Below, one piece after another: positions 1 to 12,132 of a DNA stretch of 64,000 bases. A program made the translations under genes and the position numbers. Below the pieces are notes generated by a model that was not told the DNA's origin, did not search any database, and was given only the letters and a program-made list of their open reading frames with translations. Location of the stretch: assembly GCA_019009955.1 (NCBI GenBank), contig CM032230.1:130681501-130745500 (forward strand). The letters run 5' to 3'. Each line of letters opens with the position of its first letter. Position 1 is the stretch's first letter. Source of the stretch: Riptortus pedestris (Eukaryota > Arthropoda > Insecta > Hemiptera > Alydidae).

Positions 1-13
1 GAAATCTGCTAAG
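1..13 (+). mobile_element. Palindrome-ended element cut by the window edge
   Basis: GAAATCTGCTAAG is the last bases of the family's 3' end; the rest lies outside. Confidence 0.5.
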
Positions 14-774
14 AAGAAGTAATATTTACTGTAGACGTGGGTGTGTACACGCAACACACAAAGACACACATATATATGGAAAGAACTTTTTTCGTAATCC
101 ATCACCATTTTATGTAAGTTTCAAAATGGCCGCTGGCAGTAACAGGTGTTCTAGTAAATGGATGAACAATAAACCTTCGAGCAATTAAACCTTTCGATGA
201 TAAACATTTTAAAATAAATTGTTTTAGTAAAACGAAAATTTTAATATCAATTAAATAGTAATTAACTTTGATTTAAATAGTTTCAAATAAAAATATTTAT
301 CCCTAGCTTTTTTTATGACAAACACATGTTTTCTGTTTGGTAAAGATACCAATATGGATTATATTTGTTGATTAAATCCTAAGGTCGGGGAGAAAAGACA
401 TGGGAAATAGCTCGTTTATATGGAGGCTGCCGCCAAGGACTCGACCAATCTCGTCTCTTGTAGTCTTTGTCAAATTTTAAAAACTCAGATATTAAAAATA
501 ATAATATACATTAATTTTATAGAACGAAGGGTGTGTTTTATGTGCTTTAAGAAAACTGGACCGCTAAAGAGGACAGTTTACCGTACTGAATCATTGGCTA
601 ACAGAATACCTATTTTTCGTTACATGACAGGAACATATATATATGATATAACCCGGTACATAGCACGATATAAGACTCTTTAGTTCCGTGCTTCATCCTT
701 GTTTACCTTAGTCTAAAGTCAGTGGCATTTCAAAGAAAACACTATTGTTTAGTTAGTACTATCAGATAAATTTG
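14..774. other. No gene or recognised repeat
   Basis: A+T-rich sequence with short TATA runs; nothing coding was seen. Confidence 0.4.
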
Positions 775-1554
775 CCGACAGGAAGCGTCTGAAATGTTAA
801 CAAACCGTTCTACCAACATCTCACGTGAAAGGAAAACAGTTACTTAAATATATCAAAATATAACATATTAATTTCATTGAAAACTATTTACTATATCTAG
901 AACTGTAACATTTCTAGGGACGGGCAGGAGTGGGGGTTGTAAGGGAGGCCTGCAATTAAAAATAGCGATATTTCGTTTCCTATTGCTTTTTCGGCAAATC
1001 TGTTTATTACAAAAGTTGTTTATTTTGTTATTTAGAGTAACTTTTGTTATATTCAATTTTGTTGTAGAACAAAGTATACACGAGATATACACTAAAAACT
1101 AAAGCGGGAGCCAACAATTTTATTGGGCACTAACAATGGAACCGACCTTAACAAAGCTCGATATGTGAATTGGTTTAAATTCTTCCATAATTATAAGCTA
1201 TATTACAAATTCTAGGTTCGAACGGGAGTGGGGGTTATAAGGGAGGCCTGCAATTAAAAATAGCGATATTTCATTTTCTATTTGTTATTAGGCAAATGTG
1301 CAACTAACAAAAGTTGTTTTTTTTCTGTTATTAAAAGCAGCTTTTGCTTTAAACATATTAAATTTAATATCCCAATCGCTTGAAATATCATGCAGGACAA
1401 CGTCTGTCGAGTCCATATCATTCTGAACGGACCTCATTTTCGTAATCTCCTGGATAGGATCGATGGAGTTTTGAAGACATTTTTTCGAAAATCGCCGTGA
1501 TAAGTACGACTTCAATAGCTGATTTCCCTTAAAGGAAATCTCCTAAAAGTTGCT
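775..1554 (+). mobile_element. Palindrome-family element interrupted by Helitron modules
   Basis: Positions 775-907 match the 5' interior of other copies (GGAAGCGTCTGAA, ACTATTTACTATATCTAG). Positions about 1420-1554 match the 3' end (GACCTCATTTTCGT, AATAGCTGATTTCCC, palindromic end). The segment between is Helitron-module sequence. Confidence 0.65.
908..1375 (+). mobile_element. Helitron-module fragment nested in a palindrome-family element
   Basis: Two G-rich module cores at 928 and 1226 (298 bp apart) with the AACAAAAGTTGTT inverted-repeat arm. No Helitron ends are present. The flanks on both sides belong to the palindrome-ended family (775-907 and about 1420-1554). Confidence 0.65.
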
Positions 1555-1847
1555 TAAATGAACTCAAAGACATCCAAATGTGCGTAAGGGAGGGTCTCTA
1601 AATATAAGCAACGAGTGTAGCTCGACAGCAACTGGACATAAACGAGCCATTAAGATTCCTTAGGCATATTTTCGACGAATGATGCTCAAATAGGCGAGTC
1701 ATTCATTTCAGTATTAACAATAAGAATTGTGGACAAATATTGCTGTCAAGGACATTAGCCTAACATTAAGTGTGTTGAAAGGTCATAACCCACTTGACCT
1801 GCGGCCTCCAAATCCCATCACTGACCAAATTAAGGTTTATTTATATA

Positions 1848-2956
1848 CTATACTTCGCCCGGGAATTCATTTGATGCTGAATGGTGATAGTATTTTTTAG
1901 CAGGCTTTACATTGCACAATATTTTGACATTTACCCGTCCCAGTGTTTAGGATTGATACCCGTCGTTGCCGTGGATTTGCTAATAATAGAATATTTGTTC
2001 GATAAGGCTTCACTGACTTCGATATTTTTATATTTCCCGTCTCTAATACATGTAAATATGGTGAATTTTTATTTCAGGCCTCCCTTATAACCCCCCTCCC
2101 GTTCGAACCTAAAAATTTTAATATAACTTATAATCATGGAAGAATTAATGCTAATTGACATACCGAGCTTTGTTAAGTTCGGTTCAGCCGTTAGTGCCCA
2201 ATAACATTGTTGGCTCCCGCTAAAGTTTTAACGTATAACTCATTTATACTTAGGTATACGACAAAAGTGTATATAACAAAAGTTACTCCAAATAACAAAA
2301 TAAACAACTTTTGTTATGTTTATATTTGCGGAAAAACCAATAGGAAACGAAATATCGCTATTTTTAATTTCAGGCTTCCCTTATAACCCCCACTCCTGCC
2401 CGTCCATAGAAATGTTGGTATGGTTTATTATAATGAAGGCCTCACTGCTAATACACATACTGAGTTTTATTTAGTTCGGTTGAGGCTTTTTTGGCAAATA
2501 ATATTGTTGACTCCCGCTATAATTTTTAGCGTATAACGCATTTAAACTTCGGTATACGACAAAAGTGTATATAACAAAAGTTACTCTAAATAACAAAATA
2601 AACAACTTTTGTTATGTGCATATTTGCCGAAAAACCAATAGAAAACGAAATATCGCTATTTTTAATTTCAGGCTTCCCTTATAATTCCCACTCCTGTTCG
2701 CCTCAGAGAAAATTAATATAGCCTAAAGTCTAAGTTGGGTTAGTAGTAATATACATACTAAGTTTCATAAAATTCGGTTCAGCCGTTTATGCGTGAAAAG
2801 GTAACAAACAAACAAACAAACAAACAAACATACACGAAAGAAACAAAATGCAGATATGGTGTCTATGACATGTGAAACGAAAAGTTATCGTGAAATTTCG
2901 CGAAAAAAATCAATGTACAGACTGAGGTTACAATTTTATATATATATATATATAGA
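1848..2956 (-). mobile_element. Helitron-like element, 1.1-kb copy with damaged 3' tip
   Basis: It has the same internal order as 17319-18390. Module cores lie at 2075, 2371 and 2669 (spacing 296 and 298). The 3' hairpin is partly lost (TTCGCCCGGG remains, CTAG not recognisable). The (GTTT)n block and the TTCGCGAAATTTC block near the 5' end are intact. Confidence 0.65.
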
Positions 2957-3214
2957 TAGATAAACATTTGTTACCAAAATAAGTGAATAACCACAATAAT
3001 GTGTCCCATTTTCCTTAATTAAATTAATTTATTGAAAGAAAAATATTTTAATTTCAATAACGCTTACATGATGTTTCCAAAAGTTTCGAAATTTAGTTCA
3101 GATTTGAGAGTTAAGCCGTCTGTCTTAATCTCACTACGAAAATATAGAATGCTGGGTTCAAGTTCCACCAAGGGACTAGGAATTTATTTGTTAACGACCT
3201 TACTAAATAAAAAA

Positions 3215-3590
3215 GTCGGTCACGCAGAGGCTGCGTTAACAAACTGATTTCCCACGTGAAGTTTTAGAATAGATAAAACTACATACTGGTAACACTCAAT
3301 ACCACAGTGAAAATTAAGTAAATAAATTCAAACGGTAATGAGAAATCCATCAGCCAATTTACACTTTAATAACCTCGGTCACTAAAAACGTCTAAATTGT
3401 AACACAAACAGGTCAGCCAACCTCATAGAACTGAATAAATAGATAGAAATATTCTTCATCGGAAAGAAAAACAATTACTGAGATATATCTGAATATAATA
3501 TATAAATGATGCTGAAAAATATGTATTATATCAAGTATTGTAATTTATAATGAATCAGAATACTCTCAATCACTCCCCAAGAGTAACCAA
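3215..3590 (+). mobile_element. Palindrome-ended element, 5' part only
   Basis: It has the family 5' start (GTCGGTCACGCAGAGGCTGC) and the first ~375 bp, and stops where the next copy begins at 3600. Confidence 0.65.
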
Positions 3591-3599
3591 AGAACAAAA

Positions 3600-4514
3600 G
3601 TCCGTCACCCAGGGGCTGCGTAAAGTAAGCAGATTTGCCTCGTGAAGTTTAGTAATAGATAAATCTACGTACTGGTAACACAACACCACCGTGAATAAAT
3701 ACAAACGGAAATAAGAAATGTTTCATCCAATTTCAATAACCTGCCGGGAGGAAGAGTTAGAAATGTAAACAAACGGGTCTGCCCGCCTCACACCGGAAAG
3801 AAAAACAATTACTGAAATATATCAAAATATAACATATTAATTTTATTGACAGCTATTTACTATATCTAGTACTGTAATTAATAATGAGATATAATTGTTA
3901 TCTCAATCAATCAAATTTTAGCAGTCCAAAACCTTAAGATGGGGGGGGGGGGGTCACCAGGACGTATTTGCATGTATCTCATATAATAAGTCTCTTGAAC
4001 ACAATTTTTAGTATTTAAGCTTAATAATAATAATGTGATTTATTATGTAGCAGAGTATTGTTTATGTAAATTGAATAGAAGAGTAGAAGTGACGGTTTGT
4101 TGAAGGCTGAAAAATGCAAATATCTCGGTTAATATTCAAGATAGTGAATAAATGTATATATAAATAATTATAGCACATTTAATTTTCAATAAGATTTGTT
4201 CTATACAATTTTTCGATCCGACATATGATAAAGGAGATATTTCGAATTTTCGAAAATCCTCCGCTCTAAACCCCCCCCCTCTCTAGGCCCGATTTCAGCC
4301 GTGAATGAACTCGGTCTTTCTTTTCATAAAAAACGAATATACATCGACTATCATAACGATAAGACAAAAATTGCGGCCGCCGTGGAGGTAACACAAATAA
4401 ATATATATAAATTTGATCTACTAAGTAGGATTGATGGGCATTTGTAAACGTTTTTCGAAAATCGCGTCAGGAATACAACTTCAATAGCTGATTTATCTTA
4501 AGGGAAACCTGCTA
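3600..4514 (+). mobile_element. Palindrome-ended element, ~0.9-kb full-length copy
   Basis: The start is GTCCGTCACCCAGGGGCTGC (hairpin GCAGGGGCTGC in other copies), soon followed by AAGCAGATTT. The end is a near-palindrome around TTAAGGGAAACCTGCTAA. The arm AGCAGATTTCCC near the 5' end is the inverse of GGGAAATCTGCT at the 3' end. It has no TIR-type ends, no coding capacity, and a run of G at 3939-3952 and C at 4269-4277. The architecture resembles Helentron-related INE/DINE elements (subterminal inverted repeat plus 3' palindrome). The class is inferred; the repeat family itself is certain. Confidence 0.75.
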
Positions 4515-5392
4515 AAAGAAACTAATCCGATTGGCTTTCAATTATTATTATTACAAGAATAGTTACCCCATAAGATGACTGCTAAGGGGGTAAAAATAGT
4601 TACACCCTAATTCACCATTATTTATTTATTTATTTTTTTATGACAGGGGAAAACGACGAGGCTAACTAAGAACAATTGCACGGAAAAGCGGATATCTCCT
4701 GCAAAAAGTGAGGAGATTCAGCTGTTTAGTGAGATGACTTTTTAGAATCGAACTCTACGTACAACACAAGGGAACACATTTAACAGATATTCCATGCACT
4801 TTTATTATTTAAAAAAAAATTGCAAAACATTAATGTTTTAAACCACAAAGTCTCCGGTCATCCTGGCAAACAGGATTATCTGGCAAATTACTTCGACAAA
4901 TAGCGCACGGGAAAATATAAGTGTTATCTGTCTTCAAGGACTAACATGATGAGGCATTCCCCAAAATAAACAATATTAATGTAGACATAAAGCAGAGAAG
5001 AAACTTGGAACTACAGAGTTTAGCAGTAATAACAGTGGGCTAGGAATGTTCAGACGTCAATAATTACAAACTAGTTATTGCTAAAATGTCCAATCATGAA
5101 AGATAAATAAACATGAGTATGCTTGGCCAAGGAATCGTTAATAAACAAAATTAAAGAAATTCAAGGAGAGAAAATTGATAAGTTGAGGAAAAGTATATAT
5201 TTTTTTCTATCATTTCATAATCATGCAAAACTATTCCAATACCAATTTTACAACACTATTTTAAAACTGACTATAATCAAATATCCTTATAAAACTACTA
5301 GAATTAAATGTATGTACATCTAAAGGAATATAAATGGAGTACGTCAAAAATAATCAAATAAAACTAAATTCTACACTATATCACGTAACATT
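4515..5392. other. No gene; A+T-rich
   Basis: It contains a (TTTA)n stretch at 4619-4640 and otherwise nothing recognised. Confidence 0.4.
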
Positions 5393-5440
5393 CCGTCACG
5401 CAGAGGCTGCATAAACAACTATGCTGGTAATGAATGAATC
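5393..5440 (+). mobile_element. Palindrome-ended element, short 5' fragment
   Basis: Only the terminal ~40 bp (TTCCGTCACGCAGAGGCTGC) remain. Confidence 0.5.
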
Positions 5441-5485
5441 ATACGATGTTGATATCAACTCAGCCACTATCTATTATCTATTTCT

Positions 5486-6390
5486 AGCGTAGCAGAGTTG
5501 GGCAAAATTGTAATTACAATTTCAAGTTACAAGTTATAACTACATTAGTTGAAATATAGTTACAATTACAACTACTAATGTAATTAGTTATTGGTAATGG
5601 GAAACTACATTTTTCAACTAAAGTAATTGTAAATGAAATTTCACAACTACAGTTAGTAGTTGAGAAGATCAGTAGTGCCAAAAACGACTACATTTAGTAA
5701 TTGTAGTTGTAACTGCAATTACTTGGGTAGTTACTTTAAAAAATTGCGTGAAACACTGACTGAAGTAGTTGAGACTGTTAAGAAATAACAACATCCAATG
5801 TCTTTATATTCAAAAGTTTATTATATTACATATACTACATTATTATAATAACTGAAAATAATTTTAATGCAAATAAATGAAAACTAACGAAAATAATATC
5901 TAAATTCCTTTTTATATTTTCCCGAGACGAATGAAATTAAATAATACTTTAAAATTTAAACAAATTAGCCATTAAAATTACTCTTAACTCAGAAATTTTG
6001 TCAGGCAGGCTATTTGATTTTAGGGCGTTTGCCATCGCTGCAGAAGAAAATAATCTCTCTAATGCTCTGCACCAAAAAATAAGGAGTTCTCGTCCTCACT
6101 ATCACTGCCAATCATTGTAATTTGTTTCACAAATCTTTTCGTCGCCGAGGACTGGTGACGGTTATAGAAAACAGACTGGAGAGCCCTGCGCGAGAGTGAC
6201 AAGAGGCGATCGCCACAACAAGAGTGTGCTCATAGAACACATCCACCTTCAGTACTTCCGACAAAATTCTGTTTAACATATTATGTGCACCAATGGCATA
6301 TTATGTGCATGGCTGATCTCAGATGATCCATTCATCACGAATGTAAATATTTATATAGAGGCGATCAAAATATGTTCCCTCTTTGGAACG
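5486..6390 (-). mobile_element. Decayed hAT-type element, 3' half
   Basis: The low-coordinate end CAGAGTTGGGCAAAATTGTA resembles a hAT tip (CA-G...). The sequence after it is rich in the trinucleotide-like GTAATTAC/GTAGTTG words common in these ends. No matching inverse end is visible before 6399, where another repeat starts, so the 5' side is lost. Confidence 0.5.
5950..6120 (-). pseudogene. hAT transposase C-terminal remnant
   Basis: Minus-strand translation gives SDSEDENSLFFGAE and, after a frame break, RLFSSAAMANALKSNSLPDK then ISELRVILMANLFKF. This matches the hAT dimerisation-domain pattern in which RLFS(S/T)A is followed by a conserved LR/L-x-(V/I)-L-x-x-N near the end. It contains stops and a frameshift and is non-functional. 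Confidence 0.6.
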
Positions 6391-6398
6391 TAAAAAAA

Positions 6399-7208
6399 GT
6401 CCGTCACGCAGGGGCTGCGTAAATTAAGCAGATTTCCCATGTGAAGTTTTACAATAGAGAATTCTCTATACTGGTAACACAACACCACGGTGATTAAATA
6501 CAAACGGTAATGAGAAATCTTTCAGTTAATTAAAATAAATTCCCAACTGAAACGGCTTCTGAATTGTAAGAATAATTTATATTTTAATATCTCAAATTTT
6601 AGTAGTCCAAGAACTAAAGAAGGAAGGGGGCGGATGAAGAGAACGTATTTGCATAAATCTCACAAAGTAACGAAGGTAAGGTAAGGTTAGGAACGACAGG
6701 TAAGGTTAGAAGTAGCTTCAACCTGCCCCGAGAAGTTACGAAAATGGCCGAACTAATCCGAACTATACCCGACTTCATAATAGATTTCATAAAAATGCAA
6801 ATATCTCGGTTAATATTCAAGATAGAGAATAAATGTATATAACAATATTTATAGCAAATTTAATTTGCAATAAGATTGGTTCTGTACAATTTATCGATCC
6901 ATGCATAATAACGGAGATATTTTGAATTTTCGAAAATCCCCTCCCTTCCTCTAGTCCGATTTCAACCCTTAAAGACATGACCTTCAGTTTTACATGAAAG
7001 GCTTATATATGAATTCTGTAACGATAAGAGAAAGATTACGACCGCTAGAACGGTAATAGATAAATATAAAACTATATTTATATAATATTGAAAAGACCTC
7101 ATTTCCTCTTCTCTTAGGTAGGATCGATGGACACTTGCGCAAAATTTTCGACAATTGCGTCATGAGTACAACCTCAATAGCTCATTTCCCGTAAGGGGAA
7201 TTTCTAAA
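6399..7208 (+). mobile_element. Palindrome-ended element, ~0.8-kb copy
   Basis: The 5' start is GTCCGTCACGCAGGGGCTGC, then TTAAGCAGATTTCCCATGTG. The 3' end is CTCATTTCCCGTAAGGGGAA then TTTCTAA. It contains a short GGTAAG/GGTTAG-rich tract at 6674-6712. Confidence 0.7.
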
Positions 7209-7595
7209 AAAAAAATTTAAAGAATTAAGTCGTCTCTATTGTATAAACTGAAAAAATGGGCTATTTAAAATATACTATAAGTAATGAGTTTTAATAAAAT
7301 ACCAACATAATTCTTTCCCAAGGATTGGTAACTTATGGCACAGTCTACCACCACCTTGAAATTTACCCACTCCCCTCGCCTATACTAAAATGTCTCCCTA
7401 ACCCAAGTAGTAATAAATGTTTTTTTTTTTTATGCGTATTTAAAGGCTTATTTCTAGCTACAAATGGATGTTTTAAAATGAAACGCGAGTTATTAATTTC
7501 GGAGAACAGAGAAGTGACTTTTAATCGAGCTGGGTGAAACCGAAACCAACTTAGTAATGGAATTTATTGTTAGTAAACCATTTACTCTGGTATTA

Positions 7596-8149
7596 AATAA
7601 GGGAAATCTGCTAAAATTAAAAAGTCCGTCACGCGGGGGATGCGAAAACTAAGCAGATTTCAAACCTGAAGTTTTACAGTAGATAAATTACATACCTTTA
7701 CACATGACACCCCCGTGAATATTATGTAAACAAATACAAAGGCCAATGAGAAATCTTAAATGTAAAAGTCAATTTACATTTTAATAATTTCCACAACATA
7801 AAACATCTGAGTTAGAGAAAGAATGTATATCACAACATTTAATGGCAAATTAATTTTCAATAATATTAGTTATGAACAATTTTTTGATCTCCTCCTCTCC
7901 CACTGGTCCGATTTCTGCCATTAACGAACTTGATCTTTCTTTTTACATAAAACGATTAAATATCGAGTTTTGTAACGATTAAACAAAAATTGCGACCGCT
8001 AGAGCTTTAACAGACATATATATATAATTTTGAACGGACCTCATTTTTGTCATCTGGGTAGAATCGTTGGACATTTACGGAAATTTCTTCGAAAATCGCG
8101 TCATGAGTACAACCTCAACAGCTGATTCCCTTTAAGGGATATCTGCTAA
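7596..8149 (+). mobile_element. Palindrome-ended element (7624-8149) behind an orphan 3' end
   Basis: A lone family 3' end (AAGGGAAATCTGCTAA, 7599-7614) is followed nine bases later by the 5' start of a ~0.53-kb copy that ends GATATCTGCTAA at 8149. This is a head-to-tail junction. Confidence 0.65.
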
Positions 8150-9419
8150 TAAAGAACAAATGTTTATCCTTCCATAGAACAAGGTCCAAGTGGAAGGCAA
8201 AAACTGTAAAATTCAGCGATTTGCCATTGACTGACAAAGCAATTTACTCATGGCTTCTGCGACCAATATTACCCTACTCACCTACATCAGCCAAGCTTTT
8301 GCCAGAAAAGGCAAACTTTTTAAGCTGACATTTGACATCGGACCAAAAATGTCGTGAAACATAATTTATAGATATTTTTTATGGTAAAAGTAAGAGGTTC
8401 TTTACAAATTTGCCTCCTTTCTCTTACCCCCCCCCCTTAGTTAACTAAAAGTTTAAAAAAAAAAAAAAAATCTACCAGCACTAGTCGAACTGTATTCAGG
8501 GAGGGTCAAAAGGAAAAAGTCTCTTAAAATCTGAAAAACGGAGACATTCGCTAATACAATGCTTTCATTACTTCGGACAAGGAAGTAAAAAAAAAATATC
8601 ACAATCAATATCCACTCAATACTGGCCCTACGAATCATGCTACTTTTCTCTTCAAATGTTTACTTTTGAAACATTGGATTTATCTTCCTTCTGTCCCCAA
8701 TTTTCCTCTCTTTTCCCTAGTGCTTCTTGGCCTTTTTCAGCCCCTCCAAAGTAAATAGTTCATTATCTTTTATAAATGTTTATATCTGTAGAAGACCTCA
8801 TTTTCTTGAGCTTAGGAACATGTCAAATTCCATTTTGTTTTCTTCATTTTAACGAATTTCCTTTAGGGAATAAGTCATTACCATGAGCTGTATGAACAAA
8901 CATTAGTCCTTGGACCAATATATCTAAGTCCCTAAATACCAAACCACAAAAAAATGCAATTAGAGCAAATTTAGAATAAGTGTGTCCATTACAATGATAT
9001 CTAGGTCTTCATGTTTTCATATAGCATTTCACCAAACATGCTTCCAGCTTCCTCTGAGACTGGAGGTTCTATATCTATATCTATATAGAAATAGCTGACC
9101 AGCTTCTTGTTTTCACAATAACCACGTGGGTAGTAAACCGCAAACCACTACACTATTCCTTTAGAAAGTTACAATAATGTCTAAATGTTCCCAAAACACT
9201 TACAATTCTCAGAGTTACATTGTTATTTGTGAATTTCCTAAAAAAAAAAATGGAATATGTAAAGTGAAAAAAGTACTCGGAATTTAACAGAGTAAGCAGG
9301 TTGGTAGTAGTGGGGGTGTTTATTGTTTTATTTTGACAATATTATTTATTGATTTTCAATAGGTTTATTCATGTTAATATTTATTTTATTTAATGTTTGT
9401 CCATTGAGAAGTTAATTTC
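8150..9419. other. No gene; A+T-rich
   Basis: Includes a 14-base A run at 8456 and a (TATC)n-like stretch at 9070. Around 8790-8870 there is a faint echo of the palindrome-family 3' part (GACCTCATTTTC). Confidence 0.35.
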
Positions 9420-10860
9420 CAATATGTATATACAGACCATTGTGGTCCTTGGCCTCCTTAATATAATAAGCCTTCACCAGATATCTGTCTTGTGTGGTAA
9501 CTAGCCAGTTCTGGGTTCTCAGGAGGTCTAAGACATCCTCCATCCCACGTGTCTGCTTAATATTTAAGCTATGGGCCGTCTGTTCCTCTCATTCAATAGA
9601 GCCTTCTGTCCAGCAACATTCTGGAGATCCCTTCTTCCAGCAATTTGTATGCCCAATTTGAAAAGTCACAAATCAATATAATCATACAAATCATATACCT
9701 TGCTGTTCCTCCTTGCTCTCCAGTTCTCACCGACCTCAACTAGTCCAAATATACAACAAAGTTTTATTTTTCTCCTGAGATGCTGAACAGTAGAGGAATT
9801 AAATTATCAGGATCAATAAAAACAGGTTGACCTCTACAAGATTAGTGTACTTTCAAAAGGCACCAAGCTCCATCGACAAGAATCTCCTACTCTTCTGTAC
9901 TTGTGTGGGTCAACGTTTCTGATCTGTAGTTGACAGGTCTGATGAGGTGACATGTAATTACACATTTTCACATGAGGGGAAATGATTACACATTTTACTC
10001 CTTCTCTAAATTCTTTCTTTTTTCTACGTAAGAATAATTTGAATAATTATTAGAAAAATGATTATTTGAATAGTCCAGAAAATTGGAATATGAGAAATGT
10101 AAAATGAATGAGAACATCAGAGATATAAAGAAACATTGTAAAGGAAATAGCTACCATGTTAGGAATAAGGAAAAGATGAGAGAAAATAAACCTGACAGCT
10201 CAACATTATTCAAGGCATTTGGCTAACAAAAATAATGAATAACACCTTCTGTGAGACATATTTATTTACCCAACCCATCAAAAGAATCCAAATATCTTGG
10301 AACAGAAACTAAATACTTTTAATGAAATAAGTGAGCTTCATCTTATGTTTAAATAAAATTCAGAACATCCTTATATAAAATTGTTTACTAAGAAGTCAGT
10401 CATGAGAGGACAGAGAAAAAAATAATTTACTATAATAACCAATAATAATTTACTATAACTTTACCCATATTTAGAGGGTGACGCACTACATAGTTGTAAG
10501 GTTTCGAGGAATGTACCATGTGGTACATTTCTGGAAATACTTATGTCTCTCCCACTGCTATTTGAGATCATGGTTCTTAGCTAGACATTTCAAATTATTA
10601 ATGCACACCCTCCTCAAGTTCTTCTTCAGGCCATCAAGCAGGCATTGCCTGGGCGTGCCTCCCTCCCTTCTTACTTCCTCCAGGTATACTTCTCTTGGAG
10701 GGGGTTACACTCTTTTTGCTTGTCTCAACTTGCACAATCTGCCCTTCTTGTTAGTTATAATCATTAGTTCAGCGTAGCTACTAATGGGTCTTCTCAGCTC
10801 CTCTTTGATGACTCCCAATATCTTTCCACAAGTATCTAGGTTTAAATACCTCACATGATT
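9420..10860 (-). pseudogene. Decayed coding-like region, family not recognised
   Basis: The minus strand shows several broken stretches with protein-like composition rather than A+T-rich noise: KILGVIKEELRRPISSYAEL, PPREVYLEEVRREGGTPRQC then LLDGLKKNLRRVCINNLKCL (10850-10540), and later NVAGQKALLNERNRRPIA and MEDVLDLLRTQNWLVTTQDR (9610-9440). Stops and frameshifts separate them. They look like an old mobile-element open reading frame, but no diagnostic motif was seen, so no function is given. Confidence 0.35.
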
Positions 10861-11050
10861 ATTTCACTTATAGAAACATACTATTAAATGTGAATGAATG
10901 ATGTCCTATTAACGGATTTCCCTTAATCGGTTATTGATGAAATGCACTAGTGTCTTCAATTATTCATCGATCGCATCTCTGTTCTTTTTCTTGTGTTTGT
11001 GTGTACATGTGAATATGTCTGTCTATGTATAAATATATAGCAATATATAC

Positions 11051-11078
11051 TATAGCTTTATATATATATAAAGCTATA
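11051..11078. repeat. 28-bp perfect palindrome
   Basis: TATAGCTTTATATA is followed directly by its exact inverse. Confidence 0.85.
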
Positions 11079-12065
11079 ATGACCACAATTATTATTTTAT
11101 CAGTACCAAACTCAATATTTAAAGGTTTCATGTAGAACTACAGAACAACTTTGTTGATGGCTGCAATGGGACAAAAGTGAAGACCAGTTTTTGGGGAAGA
11201 GATTAAGACAAAAACTTGAAAAATTTCTGTTATGAATCAGATCAAAAAATGTAATACAATTAGTCTTCTTGAAAATTTAATATTCTACAATTGCCGTTCT
11301 ATGTACTTTTCTCGTACACTGAGTATTAAGCAAATTATTTATAGTTTTTGGTTCTCTGCCCACAGTGAATACCCCCTTCCACTCACTTCTTCATTATGCC
11401 AGTAAAACATGAAACGCTTTGTCATATGTTAAAAATGAGGTATTGTTTTCATTAGACCTTGACTATGTGAGATACATAGATAAATCTTTAATGTAAAGTC
11501 ATCAATAAGCATTATTTGTTCTAGAGTTCTCAATTTTTATTTGATGAATAACATACTGAAAACTTAAGCGTTTCACAAAATACTAAAGATCATATGCATT
11601 AATAGTCCAAATCAGACTGGGAGAGGTAGCGGTTTTTAGAAAGAGTAAAATATATAATCATACATACCTTCAATTTTAGGCACTGGATATCAAAATGTTA
11701 TATAACCAAATATATTAATAAAGTAATGCTCTACACATTTTACGCTAATTCAAGTAATAACTGTGTTATTTGTATATTTTTCTTTTTCAACTACCAGCTA
11801 ATTCACACTCCAAATCATGAGAATTTCAATCTAATCTGCTAAAGGTGAGCCATCCTGCTCAAGTTTCATATCTGGTTCACTATGTGAGATTAGAAAATCC
11901 AGATACCATCTGTAATGATATGTCAAGCTTGTGACTGAGAGTTATGTTTAGTTTTCAAGCCCCAGTCCCATAGACTTTTTTATTTGCAGTGCACATTAAC
12001 ATCTGGTCTCATCAACCATTATATTTTAATGGAATGGATAAATATGAATTCTAGATAAAATGGGA

Positions 12066-12132
12066 ATCTTATATGTATGTGTTGGATGGTATATAAATTT
12101 TTTAAAAAAAGTCCAACACACATATTTATATA
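12066..12132. repeat. Inverted repeat with ~16-bp arms, hairpin-forming
   Basis: ATGTATGTGTTGGA and TCCAACACACATAT form the arms with one small bulge around a ~27-nt A+T loop. The size resembles a precursor microRNA hairpin, but nothing further supports that. Confidence 0.5.

Noticed and set aside
1881..2090. Near-identical short frames at 1881-2090 and 17364-17552
   Set aside because: They are the same non-coding Helitron 3' segment in two copies; the frame is not maintained in the copy at 45114-46206.
2804..2830. (CAAA)n runs at several sites, considered as telomere-like or CRISPR-like repeats
   Set aside because: They are the subterminal block of the Helitron-like family; there are no spacers and no array structure.
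10478..10777. 99-codon plus-strand frame
   Set aside because: The opposite strand carries the more protein-like broken segments; the plus frame looks like their shadow.
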